A stretch of DNA of 64,000 nt from an uncultured Bacteroidaceae bacterium (GTDB lineage: Bacteria; Bacteroidota; Bacteroidia; Bacteroidales; Bacteroidaceae). The position numbers and the translations under genes were made by a program. Every line of letters starts with the position of its first letter. The first letter of the stretch is position 1. Shown here piece by piece: positions 52,833 to 63,429 of the stretch. The notes under the pieces were generated by a model. It was not told the DNA's origin and ran no database searches. It saw nothing but the letters and a program-made list of their open reading frames with translations. Location: the NCBI GenBank assembly GCA_905234735.1, contig CAJOJA010000003.1, forward strand, positions 1 through 64,000, in the 5' to 3' direction.

Positions 52833-54200
52833 TTACTTCTCCTTAATGGCATAGACGGCCACAGAGCCGCACAGCAGCAGACAGCCTGCGAAGACAAGCA
52901 TCAGGGGTTCGTTTGCTGCACCGTTGCTGCCTATGGGCATCAGGCCCAGGACGATGCCACCCGTTGCGGCCATGATGATCTGAGGCAGGCATATCGTGCC
53001 GTTGAACAGTCCCAGGTAGGTGCCCATGTGTCCGCGTCCCTGCAGCGCATTGGTGAGCAGGGTGAAGGGCAAGGCCAGCATCGCCGCCCATGCACAGCCG
53101 ATGAGCACGAACGGCAGGAACATGAGGTAGGGGTCGTGGACAAAGTTTGTCAGGATGAACCCTATGCCACCCAGTATCAGACTTAGCATATAGGCGAACT
53201 TACGGCCAGGCAGGAAGGGGATGACTGCCGCCCAAGCCATAGAGCCCACAGCCTGTACGGCATAGAGCACGCCCACCCAGTTGCCTGCCTCCTGATATTG
53301 CACGCTGCTCGTCGAGAGCAGACCGTCGACAACGGGAGTGTTGAACACCAGCGTGGCGATGGAGCCGTTCGTATAGCTCCACATGCACAGGAAGGAAGCC
53401 CAGCAGAAAAACTGCACCAGCCCCACGCTCCAGAAGGCAGAGGGTGCCTTTGCCAGCAAGGCCAGCATCGATGGCTCGTCGCCCTTTTTATCGTTATGGT
53501 TAAGGATTTCGTTATACTTCGCGTACTCCTCCGGGTTCCATTCCTTCACCGACAGCGAGGTGTAGAGCACGCACAGGATGAGTATGGCTGCTCCGGCATA
53601 GAAGCTGTAGATGACCGTATCGGGCACGATGCCGTCGGGGGCGATGTTGCTGACGTAGAGGCGTGCCAGAATATAGGGGAAGAGGAAGCCCACTACGCTG
53701 CCGGCGTTGCACAGGAACGACTGGATGCTGTAGGCCTTGGTCTTCTGCTCCTCGTTCACCATATCGCCCACTAGCATTTTGAAGGGCTGCATGGCCATGT
53801 TGATGCTGGTGTCGAGCATCATCAGTGAGAACAATCCGAAGAGCATGGCCCCCGTCATGCCCCAGATGACGACGTTCTTTGTCAGGCCCAGGCTACCCGA
53901 ATTGGGCAGCAGGCACATGATGAGCACGGCCACCAGGGCACCTGCGAAGAGATAGGGGATGCGACGTCCGAAACGGCACCACGTGCGGTCGCTGTACTTA
54001 CCCACGAGGGGTTGCACGATAATGCCCATCAGCGGGGGCAGTATCCAGAAGAAACTCAGCGAGTGTGGGTCAGCACCCAGCGTGGCAAAGATGCGGCTGA
54101 TGTTGGCACTCTGCAGGGCGTAGGCAATCTGTACGCCAAAGAACCCGAAGCTCAGGTTCCACAGCTGCCAGAAGGACAAGTTAGGTTTTTTAGTCATCAC
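52833..54200 (-). CDS. MFS sugar transporter (SLC45 / GPH-like)
   Basis: The 455-residue product has about 12 transmembrane segments and the inner-repeat signature GKYSDRTWCRFGRRIPYL (about 65-82) of SLC45-type sugar:cation symporters. In a starch locus it should carry maltose or glucose across the inner membrane. It is followed on the minus strand by the convergent regulator and preceded 11 bases away by GH97, so it is the last gene of the GH13-GH97-transporter operon. Confidence 0.92.
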   Translation of the reverse strand: MMTKKPNLSFWQLWNLSFGFFGVQIAYALQSANISRIFATLGADPHSLSFFWILPPLMGIIVQPLVGKYSDRTWCRFGRRIPYLFAGALVAVLIMCLLPNSGSLGLTKNVVIWGMTGAMLFGLFSLMMLDTSINMAMQPFKMLVGDMVNEEQKTKAYSIQSFLCNAGSVVGFLFPYILARLYVSNIAPDGIVPDTVIYSFYAGAAILILCVLYTSLSVKEWNPEEYAKYNEILNHNDKKGDEPSMLALLAKAPSAFWSVGLVQFFCWASFLCMWSYTNGSIATLVFNTPVVDGLLSTSSVQYQEAGNWVGVLYAVQAVGSMAWAAVIPFLPGRKFAYMLSLILGGIGFILTNFVHDPYLMFLPFVLIGCAWAAMLALPFTLLTNALQGRGHMGTYLGLFNGTICLPQIIMAATGGIVLGLMPIGSNGAANEPLMLVFAGCLLLCGSVAVYAIKEK

Positions 54201-54211
54201 GTTATTTACGA

Positions 54212-56407
<2,196 letters not shown>

Positions 56408-56411
56408 TTAG

Positions 56412-56432
56412 CTTTCAATTTTCAACTTTCAA
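56412..56432. repeat. Tandem heptamer repeat TTGAAAR between GH13 and GH97 genes
   Basis: Three heptamers (TTGAAAG, TTGAAAA, TTGAAAG on the minus strand) fill the intercistronic space. Confidence 0.75.
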
Positions 56433-58271
56433 TTAAAACTCCAGCACCAGTGTTTCGCGCGGGCCGAGGGTGAGCGAGTCACTCAGTACGACGTTGCGAT
56501 GGGTCAGTACATCGGTGGCCTTGCGCAGGGGCAGCACTTCGGCATAGCGGTCCAGGGCGATGGTCTGCTGCTTGCTGGTTCCGTTGATGATGACGCAGAT
56601 GTTCTTGCCCTCGTGGGCTCGTCCGTAGACGTATACGCCGTTTTGGATGCAGTAGTGCATCAACTTGCCGTAGTGCGCGGCGGGGTTGCCCTTGCGCCAT
56701 TGCAACAGGTTTCGCGTGAAGCGGAAGTACCAGTTCTGGAGCGGCGTGCGACCCTGTGGCGTGAAGGCGTTGTTCTTGTCGCCAGGCCATCCGCCGGGGA
56801 AGTTCTGACGCAGCACGCCGTCGCCCCGTCCCTTGTTGGCAGCCATGCCTATCTCGTCGCCGTAGTAGAGCTGCGGGATGCCGCGCAGGGTCAGCAGCAG
56901 GGTCAGTGCCTGCTTGTATCGGGTGGTGTCCTGTGCCATCTCGTCGTTCTTCTGGAAGCGGTCGGTGTCGTGGTTGTCGAGGAAGGTGAGCAGGTGGTCA
57001 ACGTCGGCATACACGCCGTCCTGGCTCAGGTACTCGTAGAGTTTGGCAAATCCGTGGTCCCATTCGTCGGTCTCCTGGTCGCAAACCCAGTTGAGCAGTC
57101 CCATCAGGGGGAAGTCCATCACCGTGCGCAGCTGTGAATTGCGCGGGGCGGCTATCTTGCTGTCTTTCTGCCAGTAGGCCACGCCCACGTTGTGGTTGAT
57201 CCATGCCTCGCCCACGATGTTCAGGCCCGGATATTCCAGTTCCACACGGCGGCACCAGTCGACCATCGCGTCGAAGTCGTTATAGGGGTAGGTGTCCTGC
57301 CGGATGCCGTCCAGTTCGGCCCATTCTATCCACCACAGCGAGGCTTGGATGAGATAGTCGCGCACCAGCCGGTTGCGCTGGTTCATGTCGGGCATCGACT
57401 GGACGAACCATCCGTCCGTCGTGCGCCCACGGTCGTACTGCGAGGCGTTGGCATCGCCCACGGCCCCCGTCTTGTAGCCCGACTGCACGTAGTGTCCCTC
57501 GTGGTTGAACCAGTCGCGGGTGGGGATGTCGCGGAACAGGAAGTTCTCGCTGCCGCAGTGGTTGAAGACGATGTCCTGGATAATCTTCAGCCCGCGCCGA
57601 TGGGCCTCGCGGACAAAGTGGCGATAGTCGTCGTTCGAGCCCAGTCGCGGGTCGGTCTCGTAGAAGTTGGTAATGGCGTAGCCGTGATACGACTCCAGGG
57701 GCATGTCGTTGACCAGCGTCGGGGTGGGCCAGATGGCCGTCACGCCCAGGTCGGCCAGATAGTCCAGCTGTGCCGTCATGCCGGCCAGGTCGCCTCCGTG
57801 TCTGCCCAGGGGAGCTGTGGCGTCCAGTTCCTGTTCCTTCATGCCCTGTATGCGGTCGTTCTCCGTGTTGCCGTTGGCAAAGCGGTCGGGCATCAGCAGA
57901 TACACCACGTCCGAGGCGTCGTAGGTCTTGCGCTCCACGCGTGCGCGCTCATTTAATATATAGGGCACCGCGGTCTTGCCCACCTGGATGTCGAAGGTCT
58001 GAGCCGGAGCCCCCTTCGTGTCGAGATAGAGGAACACGTAGTTTGGATTCTCCGTGCGCACGACCTCGCGCAGGGCGATACCCTGAGCACGGGCGATGGC
58101 GACTTCCTCCCGGGCGATGTTTTTCCCGTGGAGCATGATTTGCAGGCGACCGTCCTTCATGCCGGCCCACCAGCACGTGGGGTGGATGTGTTCTACCTGT
58201 GGCTTCGCGGCGGCCATTGAGGTCGTGCTCACCGTCAGGGCCATAACGGCTGCAAGAAAGGCTTGTTTCAT
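56433..58271 (-). CDS. susA: GH13 neopullulanase / cyclomaltodextrinase, SusA-like
   Basis: The 612-residue product has a signal peptide (MKQAFLAAVMALTVSTTSMA), an N-terminal cyclomaltodextrinase-type domain (about 25-115) and a GH13 barrel with nucleophile in GIRQDTYPYND, acid/base in VGEAWINHN and third carboxylate in FLDNHDTDRF. A C-terminal beta domain closes it. It should cut imported malto-oligosaccharides in the periplasm. The ATG at 58271 is preferred; the frame continues upstream across the promoter and operator. A LacI-type operator lies about 100 bases before the start. It leads the operon with GH97 and the MFS transporter. Confidence 0.92.
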   Translation of the reverse strand: MKQAFLAAVMALTVSTTSMAAAKPQVEHIHPTCWWAGMKDGRLQIMLHGKNIAREEVAIARAQGIALREVVRTENPNYVFLYLDTKGAPAQTFDIQVGKTAVPYILNERARVERKTYDASDVVYLLMPDRFANGNTENDRIQGMKEQELDATAPLGRHGGDLAGMTAQLDYLADLGVTAIWPTPTLVNDMPLESYHGYAITNFYETDPRLGSNDDYRHFVREAHRRGLKIIQDIVFNHCGSENFLFRDIPTRDWFNHEGHYVQSGYKTGAVGDANASQYDRGRTTDGWFVQSMPDMNQRNRLVRDYLIQASLWWIEWAELDGIRQDTYPYNDFDAMVDWCRRVELEYPGLNIVGEAWINHNVGVAYWQKDSKIAAPRNSQLRTVMDFPLMGLLNWVCDQETDEWDHGFAKLYEYLSQDGVYADVDHLLTFLDNHDTDRFQKNDEMAQDTTRYKQALTLLLTLRGIPQLYYGDEIGMAANKGRGDGVLRQNFPGGWPGDKNNAFTPQGRTPLQNWYFRFTRNLLQWRKGNPAAHYGKLMHYCIQNGVYVYGRAHEGKNICVIINGTSKQQTIALDRYAEVLPLRKATDVLTHRNVVLSDSLTLGPRETLVLEF

Positions 58272-58307
58272 GATTCTCTTCTTTACGTTTTGTGTTACAT
58301 AGCGTTG

Positions 58308-58315
58308 CAAATATA
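58308..58315 (-). promoter_or_regulatory. -7 box of the susA operon
   Basis: CAAATATA on the plus strand is TATATTTG on the coding strand, a perfect TAnnTTTG match 36 bases before the start codon. No clean -33 is visible, as expected for a promoter that needs an activator, which is inference. Confidence 0.5.
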
Positions 58316-58369
58316 CGACTTTTCTGCGAAACCACCACACGCTGTACTTTTTTTGATGAAGATTTTTTT

Positions 58370-58381
58370 GCAAACGTTTGC
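58370..58381. promoter_or_regulatory. LacI-type operator upstream of susA
   Basis: GCAAACGTTTGC is a perfect 12-base palindrome that matches the operator at 51704-51717. It lies upstream of the -7 box at 58308, a position that suits activation more than repression. Confidence 0.75.
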
Positions 58382-58403
58382 TTGAAGCGATGGTCTCATC
58401 CAC

Positions 58404-58660
58404 AGGTCTTCGAATACTTCAGTAATGTTTCGGTTCTCGTCTTAGTAACGCGCGTGCACTCACATTACTAATGTGATTCCTTAATCACAATACAAAGGTA
58501 CAACATTTCCGGGGCGGAATCAAGTGTTTTAGCGTTTTGTTTGAGAATTGTTCGGTATCGGTGTCACAGTACGCTGATATACAACACATTATAATTGAAA
58601 AGGTTCGTAATGACTGACACGGGGGACAGGGCTAAATGTTACAATGTTGCATTATTTTCT
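58404..58660. other. Non-coding region with palindromes and a second promoter
   Basis: This stretch has no gene. TCACATTA/TAATGTGA and TGTGAT/ATCACA form overlapping palindromes near 58460-58489. CAAAGGTA at 58493-58500 is TACCTTTG on the minus strand, another possible promoter of the susA operon. A TGTTACA-type repeat copy lies at 58635-58651. Confidence 0.5.
58635..58651. repeat. TGTTACA-type dispersed repeat, copy 3
   Basis: AATGTTACAATGTTGCA matches the copy at 101-123 in its last 15 bases. It lies just before the transposase remnant. Confidence 0.55.
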
Positions 58661-58665
58661 ATTTA

Positions 58666-58926
58666 TGTTCGTAACATGATAGAATAATTCCAGTCTTTCT
58701 TATAACTTTCCCAATTATCGTTGTAGCCGCGCGTCCATAGGACAGGACGGCCTGGGGGCTGCGATGCCATCGCAATCATTTCCCTAAGTTCGCGATTGCA
58801 TCCCAGCTTGAAGTTCTTTATAACCTCTCCAAGGTGGCGCTCCATGTGCCTGCGGATGTAGAGGATACCATGGAAGTCGCTCGATGGGATGGAAACATTG
58901 TTTCCATGGGTTCCAGGTATGGTATT
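58666..58926 (-). pseudogene. Remnant of a REP-associated tyrosine transposase (Y1, HUH type)
   Basis: The minus frame reads SDFHGILYIRRHMERHLGEV, KNFKLGCNRELRE, then PPGRPVLWTRGYND, closely resembling the middle of RAYT proteins, where the usual text is HxHGIL, HLG, FK-GC and PALFxxGYND. The upstream half, with the first catalytic His, is lost (DFH replaces HxH), and the downstream part ends early. It is a decayed fragment of about 85 codons. The assignment rests on remembered family pattern rather than an alignment. Confidence 0.65.
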
Positions 58927-59038
58927 CCATCGTCTTCGTATAGTGTATACCTGGTCTTGGATGCAGGTATAACAGGATAATAGGAAAATGGGAGGTAAAA
59001 TATTTCCGATATTCCTTCCTTATATATAATATAATATG

Positions 59039-59046
59039 TATCTTTG
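59039..59046 (+). promoter_or_regulatory. -7 box of the GH-D-like gene
   Basis: TATCTTTG is a perfect match 20 bases before the ATG at 59067. Confidence 0.55.
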
Positions 59047-59066
59047 CAAAAATAATCGGACGTGTC

Positions 59067-62000
59067 ATGAAAAAAACTGTTCTTTTTTGTTTGGTCATCT
59101 TCTTTGCCGTTCATGCGATGGGCCAGGCGGTCATCTTTCCGCAGCAAAAGCAGGCCGGGGCTGCCCAGGTCAGTTTCGAGGGAGGTGTATATACGCTTTC
59201 CAACCAGATTCTCTCTGCCAGTTTTCGCCGGCAGGGCGGCACGCTGGTCTTTGACGGATGCGAGGCTATGGGCTTGAAGGCGGGTACGGAACTGTTCCGC
59301 CTCGTGCTGGCGGGCGGCACGGAGGTCTGCGCTTCGCAGATGACGATGGGGGAGGTGAGTACGGCTGCGCTCGCGCCCGATGTCACCGCCGTCAAAGGGT
59401 CCCTGAGGCTTGCGGGAAAGGCCATTGAGACGACGTTCTCTTACGGCAATCTGACGCTGGTGTGGCGTGCCGTCTTGCGCGACGGTTCGCACTATCTGCG
59501 CACGGAGCTCACACTGACAGCCGCCGCCGACGTATCGTTCACCTCCATCATTCCGATGATTTACACCGTCGACAACAGCAGCAGCGAGCAGGCCCCTGTC
59601 GTGGTGGGCAACACACGTGGAGCGGTCATTGCCAGCGACCGGATATTTGCAGGACTGGAGACACCGATGGGCAAGAACTCCATCGTGGGGGCTATGCCCA
59701 CAGAGGCTTTCCACTACAACGCCTGGACAAGTTCTACCTTCTCGTGGGAGCCTGGAGCCGATACACCGCAGGGTGTTCTCAACCTCGGGCTGCCTGCCAG
59801 CGGCATCAAGGGTCTGCAAGGCTATCTCGCCATCCTTGAAGGTGGCACGCAGACGGTGACCTTCCAATACACCAGCGGCAACCACCGTCTGGACATTGCC
59901 GGTGTGGACATTGTCGACCTCAATGGTAGCGTTGTGGCCAGCGACTATCACAAGGGCTATACGGGTGGTGCGAAATCCAAGAATGTCTATATGCTCAATG
60001 TTCCTGCCCCCGGTTTCTACCTTGTACGCTATTTCCGCGATACCGTGACCGACGCGCAAACGAGTTTCAACAGCAACGGCACCATCACGTGGAGCTGCGA
60101 CGTGCTGGCTCCGGAACTCCTGTTCGACGGCAACAGTGCTGCGAATGTGCTGCCCTCGGCTGCCGTCTCGGTGACAGCCCCGTTGCTGGCCGTAGGCGGC
60201 ACACGCACCGATACGTGGAACACCTCTTCGTGGAGCGCACCTGCAGCCGTGCCTTCACGCATCAACGAGTTGGGCTACACCAGCGACCGCATCAAGGTGA
60301 TGCAGAAGACCGTGGGCTTCTCGCGCGGCGAGGGCACCTTCAACGCACAGTTTATGTACGCTTCGGGCTATCATGGTCTTACGATTGCCGGCGTGGATTT
60401 GGTGGACTCGGAGGGCAACGTGGTGGCTTCGGACTACCATCGCGGATTCTCCGGCACGGCCAAGACTGACAACAACTATTCCTTTGTCGTGCCTGCGTCA
60501 GGCGACTATACGCTACGCTATTTTGTGGTGTTGAACCCCGATGGTTCGGACAATACCTCGACGGGCAACATCAACCTGAGCTACAACAAGAACTATTATT
60601 ACCATCTGCCTGCTCCCACGGAGACATCTATCCAAGGCGAATGGAGCCGCCAGACGACGCTACAGAGTGGCAAGTCGTGGAGGGTCGGCGCTGTTGTGGG
60701 CCTCATCGCCCCTGGACAGGCCCGTCGTTCGTTCCTCTGCTACAGCGAGCGTGAGCGTGCCGTGCCCTGGCGTCCGTTCCCGATGTATAACTCGTGGTTC
60801 GAGCTGAACATCAACCGCAACAACGACCAGAACTACACCACCAACTTCAACGAAGGGCAATGCTTGGAAGTCCTGAACCAATGGAAGACAAACCTATTCG
60901 ACCCGTACGGCGTAGGCATTGGTTCCTTTGTCTGGGACGACGGCTGGGACATCTATGGCACGTGGGAGTTCAATCCTAACTTCCCCGATGGCTTCCAGAA
61001 CCTCAGCGACAAGGCGTGGGCGATGGACTCGCAGATTGGTGCATGGCTCGGCCCCGTGGGCGGCTATGGCCAGAGTGGCACCTACCGACGCAATTACTGG
61101 AGCGGTAGGGGAGGTATGCAATTGTCGAATCCCGCCTACTACGATGTATTCCTCGACCGCACGTGCTATATGCTCAACACCTACCATTTCAACTTTTTCA
61201 AGTTCGACGGCATCAGCGCCCAGTTCAGCGCCACAGGCCCAGATGCAGGAGCAACGGGCGAGGAAAATGCCGAGGGCATCATTGCCATCGAGCAGAAGCT
61301 GCGTGAGGTGAAGCCCGACGTGTTCTTCAACACCACCGTGGGCACATGGGCCTCGCCCTTCTGGTTCCAGATGACCGATGCTGTATGGCGACAGGAGAAC
61401 GACTGGGGAACCGCCGGCAATCAGGGAAATACGCGCGAGCAGTGGATAACCTATCGCGACCGCCTCGTCTATCAGAACTTCGTACAGAACTCACCCCTCT
61501 GTCCCATCAATACGCTGATGACCCACGGCTTCATCCTCTCCAACTACGGTGGGGGCGTGGCCAATATGAGCAAGAACTACAACGACATCGTTCGTGAGAT
61601 GCGCTGTGCCTTTGCCTGCGGCAGCGGCATGGTGGAGGTGTATGCCGACTATGCTCTGATGAACAGCATCAACAACGGTGCGCTGTGGGGCGACCTTGCC
61701 GAGTGCATCAAGTGGCAGAGGGAACAGGAGGACGTGCTGCCTGACGTGCATTGGGTGGGCGGCAATCCTTGGGACGGCAGCAAGGCCAACGTCTATGGCT
61801 GGGCCGCCTGGAACGGCAAGAAGGCCACGCTGGCCCTGCGCAACCCCTCGGCATCGGCACAGACCTTTAAGACTACCCTGCGCCAGGCCCTCGACATTCC
61901 TGCCTACATCCACACCTCGGTCACTCTCAGCGATGCCTTCGCACAGGCTGTACTCGCGGGGCTCACTGTGGACACACCCATCGACATCGACACGGAACTG

Positions 62001-62255
62001 ACACTGAAGCTGGCAGCATCCTCTGTTTATGTTTACAACGGTGTGGATGAAGCCCAGAAAAGGGGGGATGTAAATGGCGACGGCAATCTTACTATAGCCG
62101 ATGTAACAGCTTTGGTCAACGTCATCTTGGGAAAAGACAACATAAGTCCATACCTGTACGACCACGATGCTGCTGACGTGAATGGAGACGGTTCCGTCAA
62201 TATTGCAGATGTCACGACCATCGTGAATCTTATTTTGGGGAAGGAAAGCAAATAG
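59067..62255 (+). CDS. Large secreted glycosidase of clan GH-D type with two repeated modules and dockerin
   Basis: The 1062-residue product has a signal peptide (MKKTVLFCLVIFFAVHAMGQ), an N-terminal beta domain, two copies of an approximately 75-residue module (AGVDIVDLNGSVVASDYH and AGVDLVDSEGNVVASDYH mark the two), an alpha-galactosidase-like (beta/alpha)8 catalytic domain (about 600-850, FVWDDGWD and the nucleophile-type KFDG) and a C-terminal dockerin with two calcium-binding repeats (GDVNGDGNLTIADV, ADVNGDGSVNIADV). Its substrate is unknown; clan GH-D enzymes act on alpha-galactosides and related sugars. It has its own promoter and no SusCD partner nearby. Confidence 0.8.
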   Translation: MKKTVLFCLVIFFAVHAMGQAVIFPQQKQAGAAQVSFEGGVYTLSNQILSASFRRQGGTLVFDGCEAMGLKAGTELFRLVLAGGTEVCASQMTMGEVSTAALAPDVTAVKGSLRLAGKAIETTFSYGNLTLVWRAVLRDGSHYLRTELTLTAAADVSFTSIIPMIYTVDNSSSEQAPVVVGNTRGAVIASDRIFAGLETPMGKNSIVGAMPTEAFHYNAWTSSTFSWEPGADTPQGVLNLGLPASGIKGLQGYLAILEGGTQTVTFQYTSGNHRLDIAGVDIVDLNGSVVASDYHKGYTGGAKSKNVYMLNVPAPGFYLVRYFRDTVTDAQTSFNSNGTITWSCDVLAPELLFDGNSAANVLPSAAVSVTAPLLAVGGTRTDTWNTSSWSAPAAVPSRINELGYTSDRIKVMQKTVGFSRGEGTFNAQFMYASGYHGLTIAGVDLVDSEGNVVASDYHRGFSGTAKTDNNYSFVVPASGDYTLRYFVVLNPDGSDNTSTGNINLSYNKNYYYHLPAPTETSIQGEWSRQTTLQSGKSWRVGAVVGLIAPGQARRSFLCYSERERAVPWRPFPMYNSWFELNINRNNDQNYTTNFNEGQCLEVLNQWKTNLFDPYGVGIGSFVWDDGWDIYGTWEFNPNFPDGFQNLSDKAWAMDSQIGAWLGPVGGYGQSGTYRRNYWSGRGGMQLSNPAYYDVFLDRTCYMLNTYHFNFFKFDGISAQFSATGPDAGATGEENAEGIIAIEQKLREVKPDVFFNTTVGTWASPFWFQMTDAVWRQENDWGTAGNQGNTREQWITYRDRLVYQNFVQNSPLCPINTLMTHGFILSNYGGGVANMSKNYNDIVREMRCAFACGSGMVEVYADYALMNSINNGALWGDLAECIKWQREQEDVLPDVHWVGGNPWDGSKANVYGWAAWNGKKATLALRNPSASAQTFKTTLRQALDIPAYIHTSVTLSDAFAQAVLAGLTVDTPIDIDTELTLKLAASSVYVYNGVDEAQKRGDVNGDGNLTIADVTALVNVILGKDNISPYLYDHDAADVNGDGSVNIADVTTIVNLILGKESK

Positions 62256-62277
62256 AGTAAGAAAATAGCAAAAATAT

Positions 62278-62308
62278 TTTGTATTTCGCTCAAATTGTTG
62301 TACCTTTG
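62278..62308 (+). promoter_or_regulatory. Promoter of the rplM-rpsI-rpsB operon
   Basis: TTTG at 62278-62281, a 19-base spacer and TACCTTTG at 62301-62308 fit the consensus exactly. The first 14 bases (TTTGTATTTCGCTC) match the promoter at 321. Confidence 0.8.
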
Positions 62309-62344
62309 CAAGCCGATTATTATCAGGGTACCCTAAAAAGTGCC

Positions 62345-62405
62345 TAAACTGCGTGTGAATAGTCCGTTTCATTGGCCTGGACGGATGGTTCGTGAATCGC
62401 AGAGA
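62345..62405 (+). promoter_or_regulatory. Putative structured leader of rplM
   Basis: CTGCG at 62349-62353 pairs with CGCAG at 62398-62402, and inside it TCCGT (62363-62367) pairs with ACGGA (62381-62385). Nested stems in the leader of a ribosomal protein operon suggest autoregulation by L13 or a similar mechanism, which is inference. Confidence 0.5.
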
Positions 62406-62446
62406 ATTAAGAAGTTAAAAGTAGTAACGAACACAAAAAACAAAAC

Positions 62447-62908
62447 ATGGACACATTGAGTCAGAAGACCACTTATGTGAACAAGGTGACCGCAACCAAA
62501 GAGTGGGTGGTAGTAGATGCTACCGACCAGGTGCTGGGTCGCCTCTGCACCAAAGTGGCAAAAATGTTGAGAGGTAAGTACAAGCCCAACTTCACTCCGT
62601 TTGTGGATTGCGGCGACAATGTTATTATCGTAAATGCGGACAAGATTGTCCTGACGGGCAACAAGATGACAGATCGCACCTACCTGACCTATTCGGGTTA
62701 CCCCGGTGGCCAGAAGGAACACACGCCTGCCAGCATCATTGCCAGGAAGAACGGTTATGAGAAACTGATCCGCAAGGTCGTAAAGGGTATGCTGCCCAAG
62801 AACAAGTTGGCCAGCCAACTGCTTGACAACCTCTATATTTACGAAGGCGGTGAGCACAAGCATGAAGCTCAGAGCCCCAAGACAATCGATATTAACCAGT
62901 ACAAATAA
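62447..62908 (+). CDS. rplM: 50S ribosomal protein L13
   Basis: The 153-residue product is L13: WVVVDATDQVLGRL, PNFTPFVDCGDNVIIVNAD and GMLPKNKL are family text. It leads the ribosomal operon rplM-rpsI-rpsB. Start and length are standard. Confidence 0.98.
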   Translation: MDTLSQKTTYVNKVTATKEWVVVDATDQVLGRLCTKVAKMLRGKYKPNFTPFVDCGDNVIIVNADKIVLTGNKMTDRTYLTYSGYPGGQKEHTPASIIARKNGYEKLIRKVVKGMLPKNKLASQLLDNLYIYEGGEHKHEAQSPKTIDINQYK

Positions 62909-62917
62909 TAACGAAAG

Positions 62918-63304
62918 ATGGAAGTAGTTAATGCACTTGGTCGCCGTAAGAGCGCCGTTGCCCGCATCTATGTAACTGAAGGTACGGGTAAGATTACCAT
63001 CAACAAGAGAGACCTTACAGAATATTTCCCCAGCTCCATCCTGCAGTTCGTGGTAAAGCAGCCGCTGACCACCGTTGACGCCGTTGAGAAGTACGACATC
63101 AAGGTGAACCTGAACGGAGGTGGCTATACGGGCCAGTCTCAGGCTCTGCGCTTGGCTATTGCCCGCGCACTGGTGAAAATCAACGCCGAGGATAAGACCG
63201 CACTGCGTGCCGAAGGCTTCATGACACGTGACCGTCGTGAGGTTGAACGTAAGAAGCCGGGTCGTCCAAAGGCACGTCGTCGCTTCCAGTTCAGCAAGCG
63301 TTAA
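62918..63304 (+). CDS. rpsI: 30S ribosomal protein S9
   Basis: The 128-residue product is S9: ALGRRKSAVARIYV at the start, GGGYTGQSQALRLAIARAL and the C-terminal RRRFQFSKR tail that reaches the ribosomal P site. It starts nine bases after rplM. Confidence 0.98.
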   Translation: MEVVNALGRRKSAVARIYVTEGTGKITINKRDLTEYFPSSILQFVVKQPLTTVDAVEKYDIKVNLNGGGYTGQSQALRLAIARALVKINAEDKTALRAEGFMTRDRREVERKKPGRPKARRRFQFSKR

Positions 63305-63429
63305 TCTGTTGGAAGCTGTTTAGTATCTAAACCTGCGCGACTCCTAAATAATCGGGGGACTACCCGTGGGTTGATTCTAAGAAACAAAAGAATTAAAAAG
63401 AAAGTAAACAAAACAAAAAAAGAAAACAA
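63305..63429 (+). promoter_or_regulatory. Spacer between rpsI and rpsB with a possible S2 leader
   Basis: The 125-base gap holds GTTTAG-TAT-CTAAAC (hairpin near 63319-63333) and a region with CGACTCC, GGGGG and CCCGTGGG elements that may fold further. Such a gap inside a ribosomal operon may act as a leader for S2 autoregulation. Confidence 0.4.
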
